From positions 8,928,001-8,992,000 of the forward strand of contig NZ_CP072941.1 of assembly GCF_018069625.1 (NCBI RefSeq): 64,000 bases of DNA. The letters run 5' to 3'. The translations under genes were made by a program, and so were the position numbers. Source of the stretch: Streptomyces yatensis. Its GTDB lineage: Bacteria > Actinomycetota > Actinomycetes > Streptomycetales > Streptomycetaceae. Below are positions 52,601-60,988 of the stretch, in pieces. The notes under the pieces are model-generated. The model did no database searches. It was not told the DNA's origin and saw nothing but the letters and a program-made list of their open reading frames with translations. The stretch's first letter is position 1. Each line of letters begins with the position of its first letter.

Positions 52601-55600
52601 CGGGTCCGGAGAGGTGACCACGGCGGTGGCGGTGCCCGCCTGACCGACCGTCTGGGTGTCGGTGCCGGTGGAGGTGGTGAAGTCGGCGTCGCCGCTGTAG
52701 GCGGCGGTGATGGTGTAGGGGCTGCCGGAGGTGCCGGTATAGGTGTGGGTGATGCTCGCCGACCCCGCCGTGAGCGGCGCGGTGACGGTCGGTGTGCCGT
52801 CGCCGGGATCGAAGGTGACGCTGCCGGTGGGGATTCCGCTGCCGGGCGCGGCCGGTGCGACGGTGGCGGCGATGGTCACCTCCTGACCCGGCACCGACGG
52901 GTCGGGGGCCGAGGTCACCGTGGTGCCGGTCGCGGCCGGGGCGACGCTCTGGGTGGCGGTGCCGCTGGACGGTGCGAAGTCGGCGTCGCCGCTGTAGTCC
53001 GCCCTGATGGTGTACGGACTGTTGAGGGCGGTCGGATAGCGATGGGTGGCGGTGGCCGTCCCGCCGGTGACCGGTGCGGTGACGGTCGGGGTGCCGTCGC
53101 CGAAGTCGAAGGTGACGGTGCCGCCGGGGGTTCCGGCCCCCGGTGCGATGGCCGAGACGGTCGCGGTGACGGTCACCGGCTGGCCCGTGACCGACGGATT
53201 CGGCGAGGAGCCGACCGTCGTACTCGACGACGCCCGCTCCACGAAGTGCGTTTCCGTGACCACGGAAGCGATGAACAGGTCATCCCCGCCGTAGGCGGCG
53301 GTGACCGTATAAGGGCTGCCCGCCGCGGTCGCGTACGTGTGCACGGCGGTCGCCACCCCGTCCGTCACCGGGACGTCGACCGGCGCGGTGCCGTCGCCGA
53401 AGTCGTAGGTCACCGTGCCCGTGGGCGAGCCCTGCCCCGGGGCGACCGGCGCCACCCGCGCCTGGAAGGTCACCGGCTGGCCGGTGACCGACGGCTCCGG
53501 CAGATCGCTGATGGTGGTGGTGGTCGAGGCGAGGCCGACGGTCTGGGTGCCGGTGCCGCTGGACGCGGTGAAGTCGGCGTCGCCGCTGTAGGTGGCCGTA
53601 ATGGTGTACGGGCTGCCCAAGGCTTCGGTGTAGGCGTGGACGACGGTCGCCACGCCCCCGGTCAGGGAGGCGGTGACGGGGGCCGTGCCGTCGCCGGGGT
53701 CGACGATGACGGTGCCGGTGGGGGTTCCGGCGCCCGGGGCGACGGTGGAGACGGTCGCGGTGATGGTCACCGGCTCGCCCGTCACCGATGGATCGGGCGA
53801 GGACACCACATCGGTGTGGGTGCCGGCCGGGCCGACGGTGTGGGTGTCGGTGCCGCTGGAGGCCGTGAAGTCACCGTCGCCGCTGTAGCCCACCGTGATG
53901 GTGTACGGGCTGCCCGAGGTGTCGGCCCAGGCGTGCGTGGCCGACGCCACCCCGGCCGTGACCGGTGCGGTGACGATCGGCGTGCCGTCGCCGAAGTCGA
54001 AGGTGACGGTGCCGGTGGGGGTTCCGGCTCCCGGGGCGACGACCGAGAGGGCCGCGGTGACGGTCACCGGCTGGCCCGCCACCGACGGATCCGGGGCCGA
54101 GGCCACCGCCATCGCGGTCGAGGCCCGGCCGACGGAGTGGGTGACGGTGTTGGCGGAGGCCGTGAAGTCGGGGTCGCCACCGTAGGTGGCGGTGACGGCG
54201 TACGGGCTGCCCGCCGCACTCGTATACGCGTACACGGCCGTCGCCACGCCGTCGACGACCGGGACCGCGGCCGGGGCGCCGCCGTCGCCGAAGTCGAATG
54301 TCACCGTCCCGGTCGGCGAACCCCCGCCCGGTGCCACCGGCGCCACGGTCGCCGTGAAGGTGACCGGCTGGCCCACGACGGACGGCCGCGGCGCGGAACT
54401 CATCGTGGTGGTCGTCGCGGCCTGCAGGACCGTCTGCGTCTCGGTGCTCACCGAGGACCTGAAGTCGTCGCTGCCGCTGTACGTCGTGGTGATCGTGTAC
54501 GGGCTGCCGAGGCTGCTCGCGTAGGCGTGCGCGAGGATCGCGGCCCCTCCGGCCAGCGGCACGGTGACCGGCGCGGTGCCGTCGCCGAAGTCGAAGGTGA
54601 CCGTGCCGGTCGGCACCCCGGCCCCCGGTGCCAGCGGTGCGACCGTCGCCGTGACCGTCATCGCCTCGCCCACCAGCGACGGGTCGGGATCGGCGGTCAC
54701 CGTGGTGAGGGTCGAGGCCGGCTGCACGGTGTGGACGTCGGTGCCGGTGGAGGAGGCGAGGTCGCCGTCGTCGCCGTAGGTGGCGGTGATGGTGTACGGG
54801 CTGCCGGAGGTCCCCGTGTAGGCATGGGTGACCGTCGCCACTCCGGCCACGCTGGTGGCGGTGACCGTCGGAGTGCCGTCGCCGAAGTCGAAGACGACCG
54901 CGCCACCGGCGGTGCCGGTCCCCGGGGCGAGCACCGCGACATTGGCGGTGACGGTCACCGGCTGGCCCGACTGGGACGGATCCGGTGAGGAGAAGACGGT
55001 GGTGGAGGTGGCCGCCGCGTTCACGGTCTGGGTGTCGGTGTCCGTGGATCCGGTGAAGCTCGCGTCCCCGCTGTAGGTGGCGGTGACGTCGTACGGGCTG
55101 CCCGCGGTGGAGGGGTAGGCGTGGACGGCGATCGCCGTCCCGTTGTCCAGGGGCGCCCTGACCGCCGGGCTGCCGTCGCCGAAGTCGAAGGTCACCGTGC
55201 CGGTCGGGGTGCCCGCGGCCACCTGGCCCGGGGTGACGGTCGCGGTGAAGGTGACCGGCTCGCCCGTCACGGACGGATCCGGCGCGGAGCTCACCGCCGT
55301 GGACGACGGGGACGGGGTGACCGTCTGGGTGTCGAGCCCGGTCGACCCGGTGAAGTCGCCGTCGCCGCTGTATTCGGCGCTGATGGTGTAGGGGCTGCCC
55401 GCGGTGGAGGTGTAGACATGGCTGGTCGTCGCCGTGTCGCCGGTGAGCGGGACGGTCACGGCCGGGCTGCCGTCGCCGAACAGGAACGTCACCGTCCCGG
55501 TGGCGGTGCCCGAGGCGGGCGGGAGGACCGCGACCGTCGCGGAGACGGTCACCGCCTCACCGGCGACGGACGGGTCCGGAGCGGAGCTCACCGTCGTCGA

Positions 55601-58600
55601 GGTGGCGGAGACGCTCATCTCCACCTGGTGGGCGGTGGTGCCGGTGGACGTGGCGAAGTTGTCGTCCCCGCCGTAGGTGGCGGTGACCGTGTACGGGCTG
55701 CCCGCGGTGGAGGTGAAGGCGTGTGAGGTCGAGGCCACCCCGCCCGCGATCGTCGCGGTGGCGGGCGCGCTGCCGTCGCCGAAGTCGAAGGTGACGGTGC
55801 CGGTCGGCGCGCCCGCGCCCGGCGGCACCGGCGCCACCCGCGCGATCAGCGTCACGGTCTGGCCCACCGCCGACGGACTCGGCGACGAGTTCACGAGGGT
55901 GGTGGTCGAGGCCGGTGCGACGGCGTGGTCGATGCTGTTCTCGGACGGGGCGAAGTCGGTGTCGCCGGCGTACTCGGCCGAGATGGTGTAGGGGCTGCCG
56001 GCCGTGCTGGTGTAGGCGTGGACGACCGCCGCCGAACCGGCCACCAACTCGGCGGTGACCGGCGGGGTGCCGTCGCCGAAGTCGATGGTGACCGGCCCGG
56101 TCGGGGTGCCCGCACCGGGCCCGGTGGGGGCCACGGTGACCGTGACCAGCTCGCCCGTGACGGTCGGGTCGGGCGTGGCGGTGATCGTGGTGGCGGTCGC
56201 GGCCGGGTCGACGGTGTGGAGGCCGGTGCCCACGGACGCCACGAAGTTGTCGTCGCCGCCGTAGCCGACGGTGACCGTGTACGGGCTGCCGGCCGCGGTG
56301 GTGTAGGCGTGATCGGTGGTCGCCGTACCGCCGGTGAGGGGGAGGACGACGGGCGCCGTGCCGTCGCCGAAGTCGAAGGTGACCGTGCCGGTCGGAGTGC
56401 CGGAGGCGGGTGGGGCGGCCGAGACGGTCGCGGTGAAGGTCACCGGTTCGCCGGTCACCGAGGGGGCCGGCGAGTCGGTCACCACCGTGGTCGACACGGC
56501 CTGGACGACCTGCTGGGTGTCCGCCGCCGAGGACGGGTTGAAGTTCTGGTCGCCGCTGTAGGTGGCCGCGACCGTGTACGGGGTCGCGGTCTCCGGGTTG
56601 GTGTGGGTGACCGTGGCCGTGCCACCGGTGACGGGCGCCGTGACGGGTGGGGTGCTGTCGCTGAACTCGAACGTCACGGTGCCCGTGGGCGAACCGGCCG
56701 CCGGAGTGCCGGGGGTGACCTTCGCGATGAACGTCGTGGACTGGCCCACGGCGGAGGGGTCGGGCACGGAGGCGATGGCGGTGGCGGTGTCGGCCGGGGC
56801 GACGGTCTGGGTGTCGGTGCCGCTGGACGCGGTGAAGTCGGTGTCGCCGTTGTAGGTGGCGGTGACCGTGTACGGGCTGCCGGCGGTGTCGGTGTAGGCG
56901 TAGGTGGCGGCCGCCGTGTCGCCGGTGAGGGGCGCGGTGATGGGCGGGGTGCCGTCCCCGGGGTCGAAGGTGACCGTGCCGGTGGGGGCGCCCGCGCCGG
57001 GCGGAACGGCCGTGACCGTGGCGGTGAAGGTCACCGGATCGCCCACCGTCGAGGGGTCGGGCGTGGTGGTCACGGCCGTCGCGGTGGCGGCCGGCTGGAC
57101 GGTGTGCGAGTCGGTGCCGAGGGACGTCCGGAAGTCCGCGTCGCCGTTGTAGGTGGCGGAGATGGGGTACGGACTGCCCGCGGCGGAGGTGTAGGTGTGC
57201 GTGGCCGTCGCCTGGCCCCCGGACACGGGCGCGGTGACCGGCGCGGTGCCGTCGCCGAAGTCGAGGGTGATGGTGCCGGTCGGTGTGCCCGCTCCGGGGG
57301 CGACCGCGGTGACCGTGGCGGTGACGGTGACCGGCTCGCCCGCCGCCGAGGGGTCGGGGGCGGAGACCACGGCGGTCGTGGTCGAGGACTGCCCCACCGA
57401 CTGCAGGTCGGTCCCCGTGGAGGCCGAGAAGTTGCTGTCGCCGCTGTAGGTGGCGGTGATGCTGTAGGGGCTGCCGGTGGCACCGGTGTAGGTGTGGGTG
57501 GCGGTCACCGAGCCGCCGGTGAGGGGTGATGTCACGGGTGGGGTGCCGTCGCCGAAGTCGAGGGTGACGGTGCCGGTCGGTGTGCCCGCTCCCGGGGGGA
57601 CCGCGGTGACCGTGGCGGTGACGGTCACCGGCTCGCCCACCGCCGAGGGGTCGGGCGCGGAGGTCACGGAGGTGGCCGTCGCGGCCTGCTCGACGGTATG
57701 GCTGTCCGTGCCCACGGAGGAGGTGAAGTTCGTGTCGCCGTTGTAGGTGGCGGTGACCGCGTACGGGCTCCCGGGGACGTCCGTGTAGGCGTGGGTCGCC
57801 GTCGCCGCCCCGTTCGCCAGCGGCAGGGTGACGGTCGGGGAGCCGTCGCCGAAGTCGAACGTCACCGTCCCGGTCGGCGCACCGGCCCCCGGCGGCGCGG
57901 GGGCCACCTGGGCCACGAAGGTGACGGACTGTCCGGGCACGGACGGATCGGGAGTGGAGGTCACCGTGGTGGTGGTCGCCGCCGCCTCGACGGTCTGGGT
58001 GTCCGTCCCGGTGGAGGACGTGAAGTACGCGGCGCCGCCGTACTCGGCGGTGATGGCGTACGGGGTGACCGACGGTGCGGTGTAGACATGGCTGACCGTG
58101 GCCGTGCCGTCGGTGAGGGAGGCGTTCACCCTCGGGCTGCCGTCGCCGAAGTCGACGGTGACCGTGCCGGTGGGGGTGCCCGCCGTGGGCGGAACGCCCG
58201 TCACCACGGCGGTGAAGGTCACCGGCTGGCCGACGACGGAGGGATCGGGCGCGGAGGTGATGGCCGTCGTGGTCGACGCCGTGTAGGCGAAGCCGCCCGG
58301 CACCGTCACACTGCCCCCGGCGGTGGTGACGGTGATGTCGGCGGGGCCGGGGACGCCCGGGGGCGTCACCACGGCGAGCAGGGTGTCGGAGTACGACTCG
58401 AAGGACTCCGCGGGGACTCCGCCGATGGTGACACCGGTGACGAAGGTGAGCCCGGTGCCGGTCAGGACGATGGTCTCGCCGCCCGCGACCGACCCGGTGG
58501 CCGGGTTGACCTCCGTGACGACCGGCACGGGCGCGTAGGTGTAGAGCAGCCGGTTGCTCACTCCGCCCACGCTGATGACGTACAGCGAGACGGTGCCGGG

Positions 58601-59332
58601 CCCCGACGCCGGGGGAGCGGCCACGAGCAGATGCTGGTCGGAGACGGCCGTGGGGGAGGCGATGGCACTGCCGAAGCGCACCAGCCGCGCGGTGCTCAGA
58701 TTGACGCCGGTGAGCTCGACGATATTGCCGCCGCCGATCGGGCCGGCGATGGGCAGCAGCCCGGTCAGGGTGGGCCAGGCGACGTAGTAGAAGTAGCCGA
58801 TGGGGGCCGTACCGCCCGGAGTGGTGACCTTGACCGGGACCGCTCCGGTCCCCGAGGGGCTCACCGCGATGATGGTCTGGTCGTCCAGGACGGAGAAGCT
58901 CGCCGCCCGGCGGGACCCGAAGAACACGGCCGTGGCGCCCGAGAAGTGGCTGCCGATGATGGTGACCAACGTCCCGCCGCTGTACGGGCCCTGGTCGGGG
59001 AAGATCCCGGAGAACTGGTTGAAGAGCTCGAACGTGCCCAGCGGACGGGCGATGTCGACACCGGGCCACTCGCCCGCCCGCGCCCCGGTGAGTGCCGGCC
59101 CGTCCGGGGCGCCGGGGAGGCCGTCCAGCAGGGTGCCGCGGTGGAAGGCCGCCAGCGCGTCGAGACCGTCGAGCGCGGTGTGCACCACCAGGCGGTCGGG
59201 CATGCGCCGCGCCGGAAGCGGGATCGGCGCGCTGAGCGTCGGGACGAGCCTGCGGGACTCCGGATCGACGACGGCGATGCAGTTCTCACCGGGATCGGTG
59301 ACGAGGATGAGTCCATGCGGGCGAAAGGGCAT
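49673..59332 (-). CDS. Giant IPT/TIG and PKD/Ig-like repeat protein
   Basis: Protein of 3219 residues. Residues 1-85 have a beta-propeller-like strand (MPFRPHGLILVTDPGENCIA) and no Sec or Tat signal peptide. Three IPT/TIG domains follow (about 95-345: FPDQGPYSGGTLVTIIGSHF; IAGPIGGGNIVELTGVNL; VNPATGSVAGGETIVLTGTG). Next come 29 tandem domains of about 99 residues with TGTVTFDFGDGTP cores and GSPYTITATYSGDADF ends, PKD/Ig-like and bacterial adhesin-like. It ends in a divergent unit and GQG. ATG 59332 has GGAG five bases upstream; an earlier frame start adds 19 residues. There is no sortase motif or membrane anchor. Likely a long rod-like surface or matrix protein, but its export route is unclear. 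Confidence 0.85.
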   Translation of the reverse strand: MPFRPHGLILVTDPGENCIAVVDPESRRLVPTLSAPIPLPARRMPDRLVVHTALDGLDALAAFHRGTLLDGLPGAPDGPALTGARAGEWPGVDIARPLGTFELFNQFSGIFPDQGPYSGGTLVTIIGSHFSGATAVFFGSRRAASFSVLDDQTIIAVSPSGTGAVPVKVTTPGGTAPIGYFYYVAWPTLTGLLPIAGPIGGGNIVELTGVNLSTARLVRFGSAIASPTAVSDQHLLVAAPPASGPGTVSLYVISVGGVSNRLLYTYAPVPVVTEVNPATGSVAGGETIVLTGTGLTFVTGVTIGGVPAESFESYSDTLLAVVTPPGVPGPADITVTTAGGSVTVPGGFAYTASTTTAITSAPDPSVVGQPVTFTAVVTGVPPTAGTPTGTVTVDFGDGSPRVNASLTDGTATVSHVYTAPSVTPYAITAEYGGAAYFTSSTGTDTQTVEAAATTTTVTSTPDPSVPGQSVTFVAQVAPAPPGAGAPTGTVTFDFGDGSPTVTLPLANGAATATHAYTDVPGSPYAVTATYNGDTNFTSSVGTDSHTVEQAATATSVTSAPDPSAVGEPVTVTATVTAVPPGAGTPTGTVTLDFGDGTPPVTSPLTGGSVTATHTYTGATGSPYSITATYSGDSNFSASTGTDLQSVGQSSTTTAVVSAPDPSAAGEPVTVTATVTAVAPGAGTPTGTITLDFGDGTAPVTAPVSGGQATATHTYTSAAGSPYPISATYNGDADFRTSLGTDSHTVQPAATATAVTTTPDPSTVGDPVTFTATVTAVPPGAGAPTGTVTFDPGDGTPPITAPLTGDTAAATYAYTDTAGSPYTVTATYNGDTDFTASSGTDTQTVAPADTATAIASVPDPSAVGQSTTFIAKVTPGTPAAGSPTGTVTFEFSDSTPPVTAPVTGGTATVTHTNPETATPYTVAATYSGDQNFNPSSAADTQQVVQAVSTTVVTDSPAPSVTGEPVTFTATVSAAPPASGTPTGTVTFDFGDGTAPVVLPLTGGTATTDHAYTTAAGSPYTVTVGYGGDDNFVASVGTGLHTVDPAATATTITATPDPTVTGELVTVTVAPTGPGAGTPTGPVTIDFGDGTPPVTAELVAGSAAVVHAYTSTAGSPYTISAEYAGDTDFAPSENSIDHAVAPASTTTLVNSSPSPSAVGQTVTLIARVAPVPPGAGAPTGTVTFDFGDGSAPATATIAGGVASTSHAFTSTAGSPYTVTATYGGDDNFATSTGTTAHQVEMSVSATSTTVSSAPDPSVAGEAVTVSATVAVLPPASGTATGTVTFLFGDGSPAVTVPLTGDTATTSHVYTSTAGSPYTISAEYSGDGDFTGSTGLDTQTVTPSPSSTAVSSAPDPSVTGEPVTFTATVTPGQVAAGTPTGTVTFDFGDGSPAVRAPLDNGTAIAVHAYPSTAGSPYDVTATYSGDASFTGSTDTDTQTVNAAATSTTVFSSPDPSQSGQPVTVTANVAVLAPGTGTAGGAVVFDFGDGTPTVTATSVAGVATVTHAYTGTSGSPYTITATYGDDGDLASSTGTDVHTVQPASTLTTVTADPDPSLVGEAMTVTATVAPLAPGAGVPTGTVTFDFGDGTAPVTVPLAGGAAILAHAYASSLGSPYTITTTYSGSDDFRSSVSTETQTVLQAATTTTMSSAPRPSVVGQPVTFTATVAPVAPGGGSPTGTVTFDFGDGGAPAAVPVVDGVATAVYAYTSAAGSPYAVTATYGGDPDFTASANTVTHSVGRASTAMAVASAPDPSVAGQPVTVTAALSVVAPGAGTPTGTVTFDFGDGTPIVTAPVTAGVASATHAWADTSGSPYTITVGYSGDGDFTASSGTDTHTVGPAGTHTDVVSSPDPSVTGEPVTITATVSTVAPGAGTPTGTVIVDPGDGTAPVTASLTGGVATVVHAYTEALGSPYTITATYSGDADFTASSGTGTQTVGLASTTTTISDLPEPSVTGQPVTFQARVAPVAPGQGSPTGTVTYDFGDGTAPVDVPVTDGVATAVHTYATAAGSPYTVTAAYGGDDLFIASVVTETHFVERASSSTTVGSSPNPSVTGQPVTVTATVSAIAPGAGTPGGTVTFDFGDGTPTVTAPVTGGTATATHRYPTALNSPYTIRADYSGDADFAPSSGTATQSVAPAATGTTVTSAPDPSVPGQEVTIAATVAPAAPGSGIPTGSVTFDPGDGTPTVTAPLTAGSASITHTYTGTSGSPYTITAAYSGDADFTTSTGTDTQTVGQAGTATAVVTSPDPSVAGEVVTLTARVSAVAPGAGSPTGTVTFDFGDGTPTVTAPVAGGVASTTHAYATSVGSPFTVTAAYGGDPDFAPSTVTGTHTVLVSAATTSTTVTSSPDPSVTGLPVTFTATVAPTPPGAGVPTGTVTFDFGDGSATATATLSGGVATVVHAYSSAAGSPYTVTAGYSGDVNFSTSAGTDTQTVAPAATTTTVASAPDPSVVGQPVALTAAVAPVAPGAGVPTGTVTFDFGDGSPVASASLTGGVATINHAYASAAGFTVTATYAGDTSYTASTGSDTQTVNQAATATAVVSSPNPTVSGQPATLTATVVPIAPGAGVPTGTVTFSFGDGTPNVTAPLTDGLASVSHSFAGAAGGPYAVTATYNGDADFTASTGTNVQTVNRAATTTAVTSSPDPSVTGQTVTLTATVSALAPGTGTPTGTVTFSFGDGTPNVTAPLSGGTALATHAYTSAAGSPYAVRATYNGDADYTSSTGTDTQTVGRAATTTTVTSSPDPTVAGQSVTLTATVAAVGPGSGTPTGTVTFTYGDGTPAATAPLAGGVATVTHVYAGTSGSPYAVTATYNGDTGFTTSTGTDTQTVNRAATTTTVASSPDPSVTGQTVTLTATVASLLPGAGIPTGTVTFSFGDGTPNVTAPLSGGTATTTHAYTTRTGSPFTVTATYNGDTNYTASTGTDTQTVGRAATTTAVVSAPDPSATGQSVTLTATVASVSPGAGTPTGTVTFSFGDGTNNSTATLSGGVATVTHTYTTKTGSPFPITAAYNGDTNFSSSSGTDTQTINAKITTATTVTSSPDPSVVGQSVTIRATVSSPTGTPVGAVTFSFGDGTNTAVGILFGGIATVTHTYTTTTGSPFTITATYNGTENFATSSGTDTQTVNKSATATAVSSSPNPSTTGDQVTVTATVTPVAPGAGTPTGTVTLAITGRSPQTVPLVSGTATATFNPLPKGTHTVTANYNGDVNFATSSATTTQTVNTGQG
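49675..58285 (-). repeat. 29 tandem 297-bp repeats
   Basis: Each unit runs from a PDPS motif to the next at about 99 codons. Units 23-27 (nearest the 3' end) share SFGDGTPN-type cores and look recently homogenised. Unit 28 is shorter, and unit 29 lacks the FGDG core. Confidence 0.9.
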
Positions 59333-59384
59333 GACGGCTCCGATCTGGCAAGGCGTCTTCCACTCCACCGGAAAGGATGGGCAG

Positions 59385-59425
59385 CCCACCGGAATCGGAC
59401 GGATTCAGTAACCCATTCCGGTGGG
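59385..59425. promoter_or_regulatory. 11-bp inverted repeat upstream of giant gene
   Basis: CCCACCGGAAT (59385-59395) and ATTCCGGTGGG (59415-59425) are perfect inverted arms with a 19-base loop, 53-93 bases upstream of the giant gene start. A third partial copy, CCACCGGAAA, lies at about 59365. It is an operator or a 5' leader hairpin. Confidence 0.5.
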
Positions 59426-59491
59426 GTGCGGGCAATCTCCTTGACCGGAGCTCACCCGAATGGCGCAGCGCGGGCCCTCGCCGCCTCCCCG

Positions 59492-59511
59492 CGCCCCCGG
59501 GCCCGGGGGCG
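59492..59511 (-). terminator. Terminator after the aldehyde dehydrogenase gene
   Basis: Perfect 20-base palindrome CGCCCCCGGGCCCGGGGGCG, starting 10 bases past the aldehyde dehydrogenase stop on the minus strand. Confidence 0.65.
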
Positions 59512-59521
59512 GATTCACCGG

Positions 59522-60988
59522 TCAGGCGAACCAGCCCTGCGGCCGCGGCCGGGTATTGCGCCAGATGTGCTTGGCCTCCCGGTACTCCGCGAGCCCGCAG
59601 GGCCCCAGCTCCCGTCCGCTCCCCGACTGTTTGAACCCGCCCCACTCCGCCTGCGGCAGATAGGGGTGGTAGTCGTTGATCCATACGGTGCCCAGCCGCA
59701 GCAGGGAGGCCACCCGCTGCGCCCGCCCCTCGTCGCCGGTCCATACGGCTCCGGCGAGCCCGTACACGGTGTCGTTGGCCAGCCGCACCGCCTCGTCCTC
59801 ACCGGCGAAACGTTCCACCGTGAGCACCGGCCCGAAGGACTCGTCGGCCAGCACCGACATACCGCTGTGACAGCGGTCGAGGACGGTCGGCAGAAAGTAG
59901 TAGCCGTCGGCCAGGGCCGGATCGTCGGGACGGGCGCCGCCGCAGCGCAGCCGGGCGCCCTCCGCGAGCCCCGTCGCCACATACGCCTCGACCTTGGCCC
60001 GGTGCGCGGCGGAGATCAGCGGGCCGGTCTGGGCCCGCTCGTCGAACGGCCCGCCCAGCCGGATCCCGCGGGCGCGGCGCACCACCTCCTCGACGAAGGC
60101 GTCGTGCACCCGGTCCTCCACCAGCAGCCGGGCCCCGGCCGAGCAGACCTGTCCGGAGTGGAGGAAGACCGCGGTGAGCGCGTAGTCCACGGCCGTTTCG
60201 AAGTCCGCGTCGGCGAAGACGATGTTGGGGTTCTTGCCGCCCAGCTCCAGCGAGGTCCGCTTGACCGTGCCCGCGGCGGCGGCCATGATCCGGCGCCCGG
60301 TGCGCAGGCCGCCGGTGAAGGACACCATGTCCACATCGGGGTTGTCGGTGAGCGGGGCCCCGGCCTCGGCACCCGGGCCGAGCACCAGATTGGCCACCCC
60401 GTCCGGGAGCCCGGCCTCCGCCAGCAGCCGCATCAGGGCGATCGCCGTGCTGGGGGTCAGCTCACTGGGCTTCAGTACGAAGGTGTTGCCCGCGGCCAGC
60501 GCGGGCGCGACCTTCCACGAGGTCTGCAGCAGCGGATAGTTCCAGGGGGTGATCAGCGCGCAGACCCCGACCGGTTCATGGACCACCCGGCTGACGGTGT
60601 GCTCGGTGCCGGTGTCCACGATCCGGTCCGCCTCGGTGCGCACCAGCTGTCCGTAGTAGCGGAAGCAGGCCACCACTCCGTCGATGTCCAGCTCGCTCTC
60701 GGCCAGTCGCTTCCCGGTGTCCAGCGATTCGGCGCGGGCGAGCCCGGCCTTGTCGCGCTCCACCAGATCGGCGACGCGCAGCAGCAGATCGCCGCGCGTC
60801 CCGACCGGAGTTCGGGGCCAGGGCCCCTGGTCGAACGCCTGCCGGGCGGCGGCCACCGCCTCGGCCGCGTCCTTGCCGCCGCCCTCGTCGACGACCGCCA
60901 CCAGCGATCCGTCGGCCGGGCAGCGGATCTCACGGGTGCGTTCGTCGATCGCTTGGGTCCACTGGCCACCGATGAAGAGGTCCGTCAC
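59522..60988 (-). CDS. NAD(P)-dependent aldehyde dehydrogenase (betaine-aldehyde type)
   Basis: ALDH of 488 residues. Motifs are PWNYPLLQTSWKVAPALAAG, KPSELTPSTA, VSFTGGLRTGR, the catalytic Glu in LELGGKNPNIVF and the catalytic Cys in SGQVCSAGARL. The GTG at 60988 overlaps the Rieske gene stop (GTGA) and sits seven bases after GGAGG; the ATG six bases upstream is too close to that site. Sequence style is that of betaine-aldehyde and related amino-aldehyde dehydrogenases. Co-transcribed with a Rieske oxygenase and a dimethylglycine-type oxidase, it may oxidise an aldehyde released by demethylation or cleavage of a quaternary amine; formaldehyde is an alternative. Confidence 0.87.
   Translation of the reverse strand: MTDLFIGGQWTQAIDERTREIRCPADGSLVAVVDEGGGKDAAEAVAAARQAFDQGPWPRTPVGTRGDLLLRVADLVERDKAGLARAESLDTGKRLAESELDIDGVVACFRYYGQLVRTEADRIVDTGTEHTVSRVVHEPVGVCALITPWNYPLLQTSWKVAPALAAGNTFVLKPSELTPSTAIALMRLLAEAGLPDGVANLVLGPGAEAGAPLTDNPDVDMVSFTGGLRTGRRIMAAAAGTVKRTSLELGGKNPNIVFADADFETAVDYALTAVFLHSGQVCSAGARLLVEDRVHDAFVEEVVRRARGIRLGGPFDERAQTGPLISAAHRAKVEAYVATGLAEGARLRCGGARPDDPALADGYYFLPTVLDRCHSGMSVLADESFGPVLTVERFAGEDEAVRLANDTVYGLAGAVWTGDEGRAQRVASLLRLGTVWINDYHPYLPQAEWGGFKQSGSGRELGPCGLAEYREAKHIWRNTRPRPQGWFA

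Noticed and set aside
50369..54988. 1539-codon plus-strand open frame opposite the giant repeat gene
   Set aside because: It mirrors the 297-base period of the minus-strand repeats and has G/R/D-rich low-complexity translation without domains. It is an antisense shadow of high-GC codon bias.
49675..58285. Regular repeats considered as CRISPR or satellite
   Set aside because: The period is 297 bases in one open frame with no unique spacers; it is a coding domain array.
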